NCBI RefSeq assembly: GCF_001514125.1
Contig: NZ_KQ948549.1
Location: 1-64,000, forward strand
Direction of reading: 5' to 3'
Origin: Streptomyces longwoodensis
Lineage (GTDB): Bacteria; Actinomycetota; Actinomycetes; Streptomycetales; Streptomycetaceae
DNA length: 64,000 nt
Numbering within the stretch: position 1 is the stretch's first letter; every line of letters starts with the position of its first letter. Shown here piece after piece: positions 27,096 through 35,079 of this stretch. The notes beneath the pieces are model-generated. The model ran no database searches. It saw only the letters and a program-made list of their open reading frames with translations, and was not told the DNA's origin. The position numbers were made by a program, and so were the translations under genes.

Positions 27096-27908
27096 TCAGG
27101 CCAGCAGCTCCCCGTCGATGACCGTCACCGCGGACCCGGTGAGCAGGGTGCGCTCGCCGCGCAGCCCGGTGCGCACCAGGCCGGAGCGCGGGGAGGCCTG
27201 CAGTCCCGTCAGGTCGGGCCGGCCCAGCCGCTCGGACCAGAACGGCGCCAGCGCGGTGTGCGCGCTGCCGGTGACCGGGTCCTCGTCGATGCCGACGTTC
27301 GGGAAGAAGCAGCGCGAGACGTAGTCGTACGGGCCCGCCGGGTCCTCCGCGCGGGCGGTGGCGATGATGCCGCGGGCCGAGTGGGCGCCGAGTGCCCGGT
27401 GGTCGGGCCGCAGGCCGCGCACCGTCTTCTCGTCGGCCAGCTCGACCAGCAGGTCGCCGACGTTCGGCCCGGTGTCCAGGACGCCGAGCGGCTCGGCGCC
27501 GAGGGCCCCGGCGAGCCCGGCCGGGGTCGCGGCGGGGGAGAGCGGCGCGGTGGGGAAGTCCAGCGTGATCGAGCCGTCCCCGGCGGGCGTGGCGACCAGG
27601 ACGCCGCTGCGGGTGGTGAAGCGCACCGGGCCCTCGTGCGCGCCGGTGGCGTGGAGCACGTGCGCGGTGGCGAGCGTGGCGTGGCCGCACAGGGCCACCT
27701 CGGTGACCGGTGTGAACCAGCGCAGCGCCCAGTCGGCCCCACCGCCCTCCGGGAGGCGGTGGGCGAAGGCGGTCTCGGCGTGGTTGACCTCCTTCGCCAC
27801 GTTCTGGAGCCAGGCGTCGTCGGGGAAGGCGTCGTCCAGCAGGACGACCCCCGCGGGGTTGCCGGCGAAGGGACGGTCGGTGAAGGCGTCGACGATTCGG
27901 ATGCGCAT
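27096..27908 (-). CDS. PhzF-family isomerase/epimerase-like protein
   Basis: 270 aa with the two-domain PhzF fold. The start RIRIVDAFTDRPFAGNPAGVVLL, the catalytic glutamate in NHAETAF, the CGHATLA motif and the DEDPVTGSAHTALAP block are all family hallmarks. PhzF isomerises a phenazine precursor, but most bacterial homologues are of unknown metabolic role and there are no other phenazine genes here. ATG 27908 fits the usual family N-terminus. It is convergent with the CPBP gene. Confidence 0.9.
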   Translation of the reverse strand: MRIRIVDAFTDRPFAGNPAGVVLLDDAFPDDAWLQNVAKEVNHAETAFAHRLPEGGGADWALRWFTPVTEVALCGHATLATAHVLHATGAHEGPVRFTTRSGVLVATPAGDGSITLDFPTAPLSPAATPAGLAGALGAEPLGVLDTGPNVGDLLVELADEKTVRGLRPDHRALGAHSARGIIATARAEDPAGPYDYVSRCFFPNVGIDEDPVTGSAHTALAPFWSERLGRPDLTGLQASPRSGLVRTGLRGERTLLTGSAVTVIDGELLA

Positions 27909-28027
27909 GGTCCGACGGTAGGGGCAGGGTCCAGGGCCCGGCCAAGGCCAATTCCCGACGGCTGGCCCCGATCCGTGCGGGAAGATCAACGGCAGACGTC
28001 TGGAGGAGGACAGGAGGGAGACCGGAC

Positions 28028-29074
28028 GTGAACGGCGAGGGCACCGCGGGACGCGGTGCGACGAGTGGTGAGGGGCCGGGGAGCGGCGGGACCGTGGTGA
28101 TCACCGGGGCCACCGGCTTCATCGGCGGGGCCGTGCTCGGAGCCCTGGTGCGGGGCGGCGGGACGGCTGACGGCGGTGACGGGAGCGGCCCCGGGGATCC
28201 GGGCGACGTCCCGCGGGTGCGGGCGCTGGCCCGGCGGATCCCGGCGGGGCCGCGGGACGCGGTGGAGTGGGTGCGCGGGGACGTCACCGACCCGGCGTCG
28301 CTGCGCGGGCTCTGCGAGGGCGCGACGGCGGTGCTGCACCTGGCCTCGTACGTCGGCTCCGACGAGGAGCTGGGCGAGGCGGTGAACGTCGCCGGCACCC
28401 GGGCGGTGATGGCGGAGGCGGCGCGGGCCGGGGTGCCCCGGGTGGTGCACCTGTCGACGTCGGCCGTGTACGGCACCGGCCCGCACCGGGGGATCACGGT
28501 GGACGAGGTGCCGCCCGAGCCGGTCTCGGCGGCGAGCCGGACGCGGCTGGCGGGGGAGCGGTACGCGCGCGAGGCGGGGGCCGTCGTCCTGCGGCCCGGG
28601 ATCGTGACGGGCCGCGGCGACCGCTGGGTCGTGACGGGACTGCGCGAACTGGTCGAGCGGGTGCCCGCGACCTGGGACGGCGGGGACGCCCTGCTGTCGG
28701 TGGTCGACGCGGGGGACCTGGGCCGGCTGGCCGCCCGGCTCGCCACGGGGCCGCGCCCGGTGCCGTCCGGCGTGTACCACGCGAGCCACCCGGAGCCGGT
28801 GCGGATCGCCGACCTGCTGGGCGAGCTGGCCGCGCTCGGCCTGGTGCCCCCGGTGCGGGACGAGGACTGGTCCTACGCGGCGTGCCTGGAGGCCCTGCGG
28901 AGCACGCCGGGCCGGGCCTCGGAGCGTCAGTTCGCGCTGGTGGCCCGCGACCACTGGTACCGGTCGGAGGACATCTGGAGGCTCGCCGACTGTCCGCCCG
29001 GTCCGGGGCCGCTGGCCCGGCTGGCGGAGGCGGTCGGGTGGTACCGGCGGTCGTCGTCGGGGGCGGCGGGCTGA
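28028..29074 (+). CDS. Atypical NAD-dependent epimerase/dehydratase (extended SDR)
   Basis: 348 aa. A Rossmann motif VVITGATGFIGGAV begins near residue 22 after a glycine-rich tail. VNVAGTRAVMAEAARAGVPRVVHLSTSAVYGTG is typical of extended SDRs. The catalytic YxxxK is missing: the aligned segment reads ASRTRLAGE, with A for Y and R for K. It may therefore bind nucleotide without the standard chemistry, or use other residues. GGAGGGAG precedes the GTG at 28028. It is probably monocistronic. Confidence 0.8.
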   Translation: MNGEGTAGRGATSGEGPGSGGTVVITGATGFIGGAVLGALVRGGGTADGGDGSGPGDPGDVPRVRALARRIPAGPRDAVEWVRGDVTDPASLRGLCEGATAVLHLASYVGSDEELGEAVNVAGTRAVMAEAARAGVPRVVHLSTSAVYGTGPHRGITVDEVPPEPVSAASRTRLAGERYAREAGAVVLRPGIVTGRGDRWVVTGLRELVERVPATWDGGDALLSVVDAGDLGRLAARLATGPRPVPSGVYHASHPEPVRIADLLGELAALGLVPPVRDEDWSYAACLEALRSTPGRASERQFALVARDHWYRSEDIWRLADCPPGPGPLARLAEAVGWYRRSSSGAAG

Positions 29075-29156
29075 ACCCGTAGCGGCGCGCTCGGGGAAGA
29101 CCGGCGCGCCGCACGGTCCGGGCATCGTTCCTCGGGCCTTGTCATGCGAACTGTTC

Positions 29157-29192
29157 CGATATATCGTTGACGCATCGCGACAGATCAACGAT
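29157..29192. promoter_or_regulatory. Candidate PadR operator
   Basis: A perfect palindrome CGATATATCG (29157-29166) overlaps the left arm of a second inverted repeat, ATCGTTGA (29163-29170) with TCAACGAT (29185-29192), separated by 14 bp. The A+T-rich palindromes stand out against the G+C-rich surroundings and end just before the start of the PadR gene, suggesting autoregulation. Confidence 0.65.
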
Positions 29193-29208
29193 GGATGGAG
29201 TGATGGCG

Positions 29209-29850
29209 ATGCGTACCCACGGATACGAGCGTGGACACGGACAGGAACACCCCTTCGGCCGCGGCCGGGGTGGCTTCGACGGGCGGCGTGCGGCCTTCGG
29301 TCCCTTCGGGCCGGGTGGCCCGGGCGGCCCGGGCGGGCGCGGCTTCGGTCCCGGCGGACCCGGGTTCGGACCCGGACCCTGGGGCCGGGGGCGTGGCGGA
29401 CCGAGGGGACGGGCGCGGCGCGGTGACGTACGGGCCTCGATCCTGGCCCTGCTGAAGGACCGCCCGATGCACGGCTACGAGATGATCCAGGAGATCGCCG
29501 AGCGCAGCGGCGGCGCGTGGAAGCCGAGCCCCGGCTCGGTGTACCCCACCCTGCAGCTGCTGGAGGACGAGGGCCTGATCACCAGCGAGACCGAGGGCGG
29601 CAAGAAGCTGTTCTCGCTCACCGAGGCGGGGCGCACGGCGGCCGAGTCCGGTCCCGAGGCCCCCTGGGAGGAAGCCTCGCGCGGGATCGACTTCGAGGCC
29701 CTCGGCGAGATCCGCCAGGCGGGCTTCGGCCTGATGGAGGCCTTCGGGCAGGTCTGGAAGACCGGCACGAAGGAACAGCGCGACAAGGCGCTGACCGTCA
29801 TCAACGACGCCCGCAAGAAGCTCTACCTCATCCTCGCCGACGAGGACTGA
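29209..29850 (+). CDS. PadR-family transcriptional regulator with a Gly/Pro/Phe-rich N-terminus
   Basis: 213 aa from ATG 29209, eight bases after GGAG; ATG 29203 is possible. About 60 residues rich in G, P, F and R come first, then a PadR winged helix (ASILALLKDRPMHGYEMIQEIAERSGGAWKPSPGSVYPTLQLLEDEGLI) and a C-terminal helical dimerisation part. PadR proteins usually repress a neighbouring efflux or detoxification gene; no such target is adjacent. The inverted repeats at its start support autoregulation. A strong terminator follows. Confidence 0.88.
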   Translation: MRTHGYERGHGQEHPFGRGRGGFDGRRAAFGPFGPGGPGGPGGRGFGPGGPGFGPGPWGRGRGGPRGRARRGDVRASILALLKDRPMHGYEMIQEIAERSGGAWKPSPGSVYPTLQLLEDEGLITSETEGGKKLFSLTEAGRTAAESGPEAPWEEASRGIDFEALGEIRQAGFGLMEAFGQVWKTGTKEQRDKALTVINDARKKLYLILADED

Positions 29851-29884
29851 GCCAGACCCGGCGGCCTCGCGGCCGCTCGGCACG

Positions 29885-29916
29885 AAGGCGCCCCGCGCAC
29901 GGCCGCGGGGCGCCTT
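29885..29916 (+). terminator. Terminator hairpin after the PadR gene
   Basis: A perfect 13-bp stem AAGGCGCCCCGCG/CGCGGGGCGCCTT has a six-base loop (29885-29897 with 29904-29916). It has no long T run but sits about 35 bp after the PadR stop codon. Confidence 0.75.
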
Positions 29917-30091
29917 CCGCGCGCCGGGGCCTGGCCAGATCTCCTCCTTGGGGAGGAGATTTCCGACGGCGCCGTCCACTGTCCGTGGGACGCCAGGATG
30001 CTCCGCTGCGCCGATGACCGGGCCGGCCGCGGCTGATGGGGTGGGAGATGTGCACCCCCGTATCCCCTCGCAGCCGGAACAGGAACCAGCC

Positions 30092-30694
30092 ATGTCCGGC
30101 GCGGACGACGTGAGCGGGCTCGACGGCGAGCTCGCGGCGGTGACCGACGGCGAGTTCGCCGCGGTGGTCGAGGACGAGTTCGCCGCGGTGGTCGACGGCG
30201 CGCGTCGCCGGGCCGTCCGCGACGGGGACCGGCAGATCGACACCGCGCACCTGCTGCACTCCCTGCTGGAGCACGACGCGGAGGTGCGGGCCGCGTTCGG
30301 CGACGGCGCGCGGATCGCCCGGCTGCTCGGCTACCTCGTCCAGCGCAGCATCGGCTACGGACTGCGCTGGCAAGGCGCCGTGGAGGGCTCCGCGCCGGGG
30401 TCGCCGGCCGTGACGCAGGCGGCGCACGGCACCGGCGGCCAGCCCGGTGAGTGCCTCTCTCCGGTCGCCGTCGTCGCCATGGCCCACGCCCGGACCCGCG
30501 CGGTCCGCCGGGGCGCGGCCGGGACGCGCGGCCTGGACCTGCTCGCCGCGCTCGTCGCGGACCCGCGGGCCCGGGCCGTGGAGGTCCTCGGCCGGGCGGG
30601 GGTCGACGCGCGGGACCTGCTGGAGGGGGTCCGGGCAGCGTCCGGCGCGGGCGCCGCGGTCGAATGCGCCACGGGAGGCGACCTCGCCCGGTGA
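30092..30694 (+). CDS. Clp N-terminal (R) domain protein without ATPase
   Basis: 200 aa. After an acidic repeated region (GEFAAVVEDEFAAVVDGARRRA) come two halves resembling the ClpA/ClpC N-domain: DTAHLLHSLLEHDAEVRAAFGD and LLAALVADPRARAVEVLGRAGVDARDLL. No AAA+ module follows, so it may be an adaptor or substrate-binding protein rather than an unfoldase. ATG 30092 has AGGA seven bases upstream; GTG 30050 is an alternative. It stands alone between two terminator/promoter regions. Confidence 0.7.
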   Translation: MSGADDVSGLDGELAAVTDGEFAAVVEDEFAAVVDGARRRAVRDGDRQIDTAHLLHSLLEHDAEVRAAFGDGARIARLLGYLVQRSIGYGLRWQGAVEGSAPGSPAVTQAAHGTGGQPGECLSPVAVVAMAHARTRAVRRGAAGTRGLDLLAALVADPRARAVEVLGRAGVDARDLLEGVRAASGAGAAVECATGGDLAR

Positions 30695-30783
30695 ACGGTC
30701 CCGCCTGCCCCGCCTGCCCCACATGTCCCAGCGATCCCGCCCGTCCGTCCGGCGGCCGTGGTCCGTCCAGCCTGCGAGACAGG

Positions 30784-30821
30784 TGTCATCGGGGGTGACG
30801 CTCATGTCATCGCCTGTCATC
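30784..30821. promoter_or_regulatory. Three direct TGTCATC repeats before an exporter gene
   Basis: TGTCATC occurs at 30784-30790, 30805-30811 and 30815-30821, with start-to-start distances of 21 and 10 bp, that is, two turns and one turn of the helix. They end nine bases before the GTG at 30830. This could be a regulator-binding array on one DNA face. Confidence 0.45.
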
Positions 30822-30829
30822 ATGGCCCG

Positions 30830-31828
30830 GTGCGTACGTCAGTGAGCAGTCAGGGCAGCCGTGGCAAGGGCGTCGGGCTGGCCCTCGCGGTGGGGTCGGC
30901 CGTCGCCTTCGGCGGGTCGGGGGTCGCGGCCAAGCCGCTGATCGAGGCGGGGCTCGACCCGCTGCACGTGGTGTGGCTGCGGGTGACGGGCGCCGCCCTG
31001 GTGATGCTGCCGCTCGCCGTGCGCCACCGGTCCCTGGTGCGCCGCCGCCCGGCGCTGCTGGCCGGGTTCGGGCTGCTCGGCGTGGCCGGGGTGCAGGCCT
31101 TCTACTTCGCCTCCATCTCCCGCATCCCGGTCGGTGTCGCCCTGCTCGTGGAGTACCTGGCCCCGGCGCTCGTGCTGGGCTGGGTGCGGTTCGTGCAGCG
31201 GCGCCCGGTGACCCGCGCCGCCGCGGTCGGCGTCGTCCTCGCGGTCGGGGGCCTCGCCTGTGTCGTCGAGGTGTGGTCGGGGCTGAGCTTCGACGCGCTC
31301 GGTCTGCTGCTCGCCCTCGGCGCGGCCTGCTGCCAGGTGGGCTACTTCGTCCTGTCCGACCAGGGCACCGACTCCGCCGACGAGGCTCCCGACCCGCTGG
31401 GTGTCATCGCCTACGGCCTGCTCGTGGGCACCGTCGTGCTGACCGTGGTGGCCCGGCCCTGGGGCATGGACTGGTCGGTGCTCGCCGGCACCGTCGGCAT
31501 GGACGATTCCCAGGTGCCCGCCTGGGTGCTGCTCGCCTGGATCGTGCTCGTCGCCACCGTGCTGGCCTACGGCACCGGCGTGCTGTCGGTGCGCCGGCTC
31601 TCCCCGCAGGTCGCCACCGTCGTGGCCTGTCTGGAGGCGGTCATCGCGACGGTGCTTGCCTGGGTGCTGCTCGGTGAGCACCTGTCCGCCCCGCAGATCG
31701 TCGGCGGCGCGGTGGTGCTGCTGGGCGCGTTCATCGCCCAGTCGACCACCCCGGTCAAGGGCGCCTCGGACCCGGTCGCGGGCGGCACCCCCGAACGGGA
31801 GCTGTCCGCCCGCGGAACGGCGGCCTGA
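30830..31828 (+). CDS. EamA/DMT-family exporter
   Basis: 332 aa with ten transmembrane helices in two five-helix EamA repeats (first begins VGLALAVGSAVAFGGSGVAAKPL; second ends SPQVATVVACLEAVIATVLAWVLLGE). Members export amino acids, nucleobases or drugs. The start is GTG 30830 or GTG 30842; neither has a clear Shine-Dalgarno sequence. Three TGTCATC repeats precede it. No partner gene suggests a substrate. Confidence 0.85.
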   Translation: MRTSVSSQGSRGKGVGLALAVGSAVAFGGSGVAAKPLIEAGLDPLHVVWLRVTGAALVMLPLAVRHRSLVRRRPALLAGFGLLGVAGVQAFYFASISRIPVGVALLVEYLAPALVLGWVRFVQRRPVTRAAAVGVVLAVGGLACVVEVWSGLSFDALGLLLALGAACCQVGYFVLSDQGTDSADEAPDPLGVIAYGLLVGTVVLTVVARPWGMDWSVLAGTVGMDDSQVPAWVLLAWIVLVATVLAYGTGVLSVRRLSPQVATVVACLEAVIATVLAWVLLGEHLSAPQIVGGAVVLLGAFIAQSTTPVKGASDPVAGGTPERELSARGTAA

Positions 31829-31860
31829 ACCGCCCCGTCACCCCCCGGCGGGGCAGTGCG

Positions 31861-32556
31861 TCACAGCGCCGTGAGGTAGCCGGGTACGTCGGTGCCGGGC
31901 GCCAGGGCCTCGTCCGGGACGGGGGTGTCGTACCCCTTGCGCAGCGGGAGCACGCCGGCCCAGTGGGGCAGGGCATAGTCCTCCGGCTCTTCGTTCACGC
32001 CGCCCGTGCGGAGCTTGGCGGAGACCTCGTCCAGGTCGAGGCGGATCACCGCGGTGGCGGCCAGCTCCTTGCGGTTGGCGGGGCGCGCGTCGGCGGCCCG
32101 GCCCGGCACCACGTGGTCGACCAGGGCGTCCAGCGCGACCCGCTTCTCCTCCGGGTCGGTCACGTCGTGGGCGATGCCGTGCACCACGACGGAGCGGTAG
32201 TTGATCGAGTGGTGGAAGGCGGAGCGGGCCAGCACCAGGCCGTCCACGTGGGTCACGGTCAGGCACACCGGCAGCCCCGGGTCGGCCTGGCCCGTCATGC
32301 GCAGGGGGCGCGAGCCGGTCGAGCCGTGCACGTACAGCCGCTCGCCGACCCGGCCGTACAGCGTGGGCAGCACCACCGGCGCGCCGTCGCGCACGAAGCC
32401 GAGGTGGCAGACGTAGCCCTCGTCGAGTATCGAGTGCACCAGCTCGCGGTCGTACGACGCCCGGTCCGCGGAGCGGGTGGGGACCGTGCGGTCGCTCGGG
32501 GCGTAGGCGGCGGGCGGTGTGGTGGACTCGGTGCCTGACCCTGCGGTGCCCTGCAT
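31861..32556 (-). CDS. Flavin split-barrel protein (pyridoxamine 5'-phosphate oxidase-like)
   Basis: 231 aa from ATG 32556, with GGAG seven bases upstream; ATG 32568 is an alternative. The fold is a PNPOx-like split barrel (DRELVHSILDEGYVCHLGFVRDGAPVVLPTLYGRVGERLYVHGSTGSRPLR; INYRSVVVHGIA). The family binds FMN or F420 and may reduce vitamin B6 or other substrates. It is divergent from a MocR regulator, whose aminotransferase-like domain binds PLP, with a palindromic operator between them. That context suggests a link to B6 metabolism. Confidence 0.82.
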   Translation of the reverse strand: MQGTAGSGTESTTPPAAYAPSDRTVPTRSADRASYDRELVHSILDEGYVCHLGFVRDGAPVVLPTLYGRVGERLYVHGSTGSRPLRMTGQADPGLPVCLTVTHVDGLVLARSAFHHSINYRSVVVHGIAHDVTDPEEKRVALDALVDHVVPGRAADARPANRKELAATAVIRLDLDEVSAKLRTGGVNEEPEDYALPHWAGVLPLRKGYDTPVPDEALAPGTDVPGYLTAL

Positions 32557-32568
32557 GGCGTTCTCCAT

Positions 32569-32580
32569 TGCACTAGTGCA
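32569..32580. promoter_or_regulatory. Palindromic operator between split-barrel and MocR genes
   Basis: TGCACTAGTGCA is a perfect 12-bp palindrome centred between two divergent genes. It touches the -10-like CATAAT (32579-32584) of the MocR gene and precedes the split-barrel gene by 12 bp, so one bound regulator could control both. Confidence 0.7.
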
Positions 32581-32591
32581 TAATTGGCTTT

Positions 32592-33923
32592 GTGCTAGGA
32601 GAGTATCCGATCCAGGGACGGCGTGCGGCGGAGATTTCCGCGAGCATCGAGCGGGCGGTCGGCACGGGCGCGCTGGAACCCGGCCAACTGCTGCCGCCGA
32701 TGCGCGAGTTGGCGGCCACGCTGGGCGTGAACCCGAACACGGTGGCGGCCGCGTACCGCACGCTGCGCGAGCGCGGGGTCATCGAGACCGACGGGCGCCG
32801 CGGCAGCCGGGTGCGGCCCAAGCCGGCCACCACCGACCGCGAGAAGGTCCGCCTCGACGTGCCCCCGGGCGTGCGCGACCTCGCGGACGGCAACCCCGAC
32901 CCCGCGCTGCTGCCGCCGCTGGCAGGGGCGTTCGCGGCCGCCGCCGCGCAGCAGGACCGCGCGCCGGTGCTCTACGGCGCCGAGCCCGTCGATCCGGAGC
33001 TGGCCCGCATCGCCCGCGCGGGGTTCGACGCCGACGGGGTCCCGCCCGGGCCGCTCACGGTGGTCTCCGGGGCGCTGGACGCGGTCGAGCGGGTCCTCGC
33101 CGCCCACCTCAAGCCCGGTGACGCCGTCGCCGTGGAGGACCCCGGGTGGGGCAGTGTCCTCGACCTCGTCCCGGCGCTCGGGCTGCGCACGGTGCCGGTG
33201 GGCGTCGACGACGACGGGCCGCTGCCCGCCGACCTGCGCCGGGCCCTGGCGGGCGGGGCGCGCGCCGTCGTCGTCACCGACCGCGCCCACAATCCCACCG
33301 GCGCCTGCGTGAGCGCGGCCCGCGCGCGGGAGCTGCGCGCGCTCCTGGCGGAGCACCCCGGGACCGTGCTGATCGAGGACGACCACGGGCACGGCATCGT
33401 CGACCTGCCGTTCCACCCGCTGGCCGGCGTCACCGACCACTGGGCCGTCGTCCGCTCGGTCGCCAAGGCGTACGGCCCCGACCTGCGGCTCGCCGTGCTC
33501 ACCGGCGACGACGTCACCGTGGACCGGGTGCGCGGCCGGCACCGGCTCGGCCCCGGCTGGGTGAGCCTGCTGCTCCAGCGGGCGGTGGTCCGGCTGTGGA
33601 CCGATGGCGTCCTGGACGGCGCGGCGGTCGCGGCCGCGTACCGGCGGCGCCGCGAGGCACTGGTCACCGCGCTCGCCGCCCGCGGGGTCACGGCGCACGG
33701 CCGCAGCGGCATGAGCGTCTGGATCCCGGTCCCCGACGAGACCGCGGCGGTCGCCCGCCTCCTGCACGCGGGCTGGGCGGTCGCCCCCGGTGCCCGCTTC
33801 CGCCTCTCCTCGCCGCCGGCCGTCCGCATCACCGTGTCGACCCTCACCGAACCCGAGGTGGCGCCGCTGGCGGACGCGGTGGCGTCGGCGGTGCGGCCGG
33901 CTCCGTCGCGGAGCTACGTGTGA
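32592..33923 (+). CDS. MocR-type regulator (GntR HTH fused to aminotransferase domain)
   Basis: 443 aa. Residues ~1-75 form a GntR winged helix (LPPMRELAATLGVNPNTVAAAYRTLRERGVIE). The rest is a type-I aminotransferase fold with the PLP lysine K292 in RSVAKAYGPDLRLA. MocR proteins such as PdxR sense PLP or its adducts and control nearby B6 or amino-acid genes. The GTG at 32592 has no ribosome-binding site, and CATAAT ends seven bases before it, so the mRNA is probably leaderless. The divergent split-barrel gene is the likely target. Confidence 0.88.
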   Translation: MLGEYPIQGRRAAEISASIERAVGTGALEPGQLLPPMRELAATLGVNPNTVAAAYRTLRERGVIETDGRRGSRVRPKPATTDREKVRLDVPPGVRDLADGNPDPALLPPLAGAFAAAAAQQDRAPVLYGAEPVDPELARIARAGFDADGVPPGPLTVVSGALDAVERVLAAHLKPGDAVAVEDPGWGSVLDLVPALGLRTVPVGVDDDGPLPADLRRALAGGARAVVVTDRAHNPTGACVSAARARELRALLAEHPGTVLIEDDHGHGIVDLPFHPLAGVTDHWAVVRSVAKAYGPDLRLAVLTGDDVTVDRVRGRHRLGPGWVSLLLQRAVVRLWTDGVLDGAAVAAAYRRRREALVTALAARGVTAHGRSGMSVWIPVPDETAAVARLLHAGWAVAPGARFRLSSPPAVRITVSTLTEPEVAPLADAVASAVRPAPSRSYV

Positions 33924-33933
33924 CGCGGCGGGG

Positions 33934-34003
33934 CGACTTCACGTGCGCGTGCGGCAGACCCGGCGGGACGACTCCACGTGCGCGTGCGGCGGACCCGGCG
34001 GGA
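33934..34003. repeat. Two 35-bp tandem units between convergent genes
   Basis: 33934-33968 is repeated at 33969-34003 with two mismatches. Each copy holds CACGTGCGCGTGCGGC. The pair fills most of the gap between the MocR stop (33923) and the stop of the convergent exporter gene (34014). Confidence 0.9.
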
Positions 34004-34013
34004 CGCCCCGCTT

Positions 34014-35006
34014 CTAGCCGCGCGGCTTCACCTGGGTGAGTGCCGCGCCCAGCAGGACGATCACCGCTCCGACCGGGGTGCTCCACCGCAGCGACTCGCC
34101 GAGGATCGCCACTCCGGCGGCCGTCGCGATCACCGGGATGAAGTAGGTGACCATCTGCGCGGTCGTGGGCCCGACCTCGACCACAAGCCCGTACTGGATG
34201 AGCACCGCGACGCCCGTGCCGAGCACGCCCAGCGCGGCGACGGACAGCAGCGGCAGCACCGGGAAGTGCGTCGGCAGTGAGGTGAACAGCGGGGTGACGA
34301 GCGCGAGCTGCACCGTGGCCAGCCCCAACTGGGCGCCGGTCAGGGACAGGTTCGAGTTCCCGGTGCCGGCCAGCGTGCGGCGGACGTAGATCCAGCCGAC
34401 CGGGTAGCTCAGCGAGGCGAGCAGGGCCATGGCGGTGCCCTTGGCGTCCAGGCCGGAGAAGCCCTGCCAGGCGCCCAGGACGGTCAGCACGCCGAGGAAG
34501 CCCAGGCCGAGTCCCGCGACCCGGACGCGGGTCGGGCGGTCCTCGGAGAGCGCGACCAGGGACAGCGCCATGCCCCACAGCGGCGAGGTGGCGTTGCAGA
34601 TCCCGGCCAGCGTCGAGGGGATCGTCAGCTCGGAGTAGGCGAACAGCGAGAAGGGCAGCGCGTTCAGCAGGAACGCGGCGACCGTCAGGTGCGCCCAGGT
34701 CCGCGCCCCGCGCGGCAGCCGCTCCCGCTTCAGCACCAGCGCGGCGACCAGCACGGCCGTGCCGAACGCCAGCCTGCCGAACGTGACCTGGAAGGGGGCG
34801 TAGCCGTCCGTGCCCACTTTGATCAGCAGGAAGCTGAAGCCCCAGATCAGCGACAGGGCGCCGAAGCGCAGCCGCCAGTCCAGGCGCGGGCGGACCGGCA
34901 CGGCCCCGGAGGGGGCGGCGGGAGCCCGGTGGGTCGGGACGGCGGGGGCCGGCGTGCCGGACGGGGTCGGCCCGGCGGACGCGGGCATGTCGGTGGCGCT
35001 GCTCAT
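34014..35006 (-). CDS. EamA/DMT-family exporter
   Basis: 330 aa. A P/A/T-rich cytosolic N-terminus of ~50 residues precedes ten membrane helices in two EamA repeats (LIWGFSFLLIKVGTDGYAPFQVTFGRL; GPTTAQMVTYFIPVIATAAGVAILGESL). It is divergent from a LysR-type gene 73 bp away, a classic arrangement for regulated amino-acid or metabolite efflux. Start ATG 35006 is preceded only by a weak AGGA. Confidence 0.87.
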   Translation of the reverse strand: MSSATDMPASAGPTPSGTPAPAVPTHRAPAAPSGAVPVRPRLDWRLRFGALSLIWGFSFLLIKVGTDGYAPFQVTFGRLAFGTAVLVAALVLKRERLPRGARTWAHLTVAAFLLNALPFSLFAYSELTIPSTLAGICNATSPLWGMALSLVALSEDRPTRVRVAGLGLGFLGVLTVLGAWQGFSGLDAKGTAMALLASLSYPVGWIYVRRTLAGTGNSNLSLTGAQLGLATVQLALVTPLFTSLPTHFPVLPLLSVAALGVLGTGVAVLIQYGLVVEVGPTTAQMVTYFIPVIATAAGVAILGESLRWSTPVGAVIVLLGAALTQVKPRG

Positions 35007-35040
35007 GGTCCTACGATGCGTGCGGCGACCTCGTAGCACA

Positions 35041-35072
35041 ATCGAGAATTCGATGCCGGTACCGCGTAGCAT
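35041..35072. promoter_or_regulatory. LysR operator candidate and leaderless -10 box
   Basis: The inverted repeat ATCGA-N4-TCGAT (35041-35054) lies between the divergent exporter and LysR genes. TAGCAT (35067-35072) ends seven bases before the LysR ATG at 35080, suiting a leaderless mRNA. Confidence 0.5.
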
Positions 35073-35079
35073 CGCTTAC

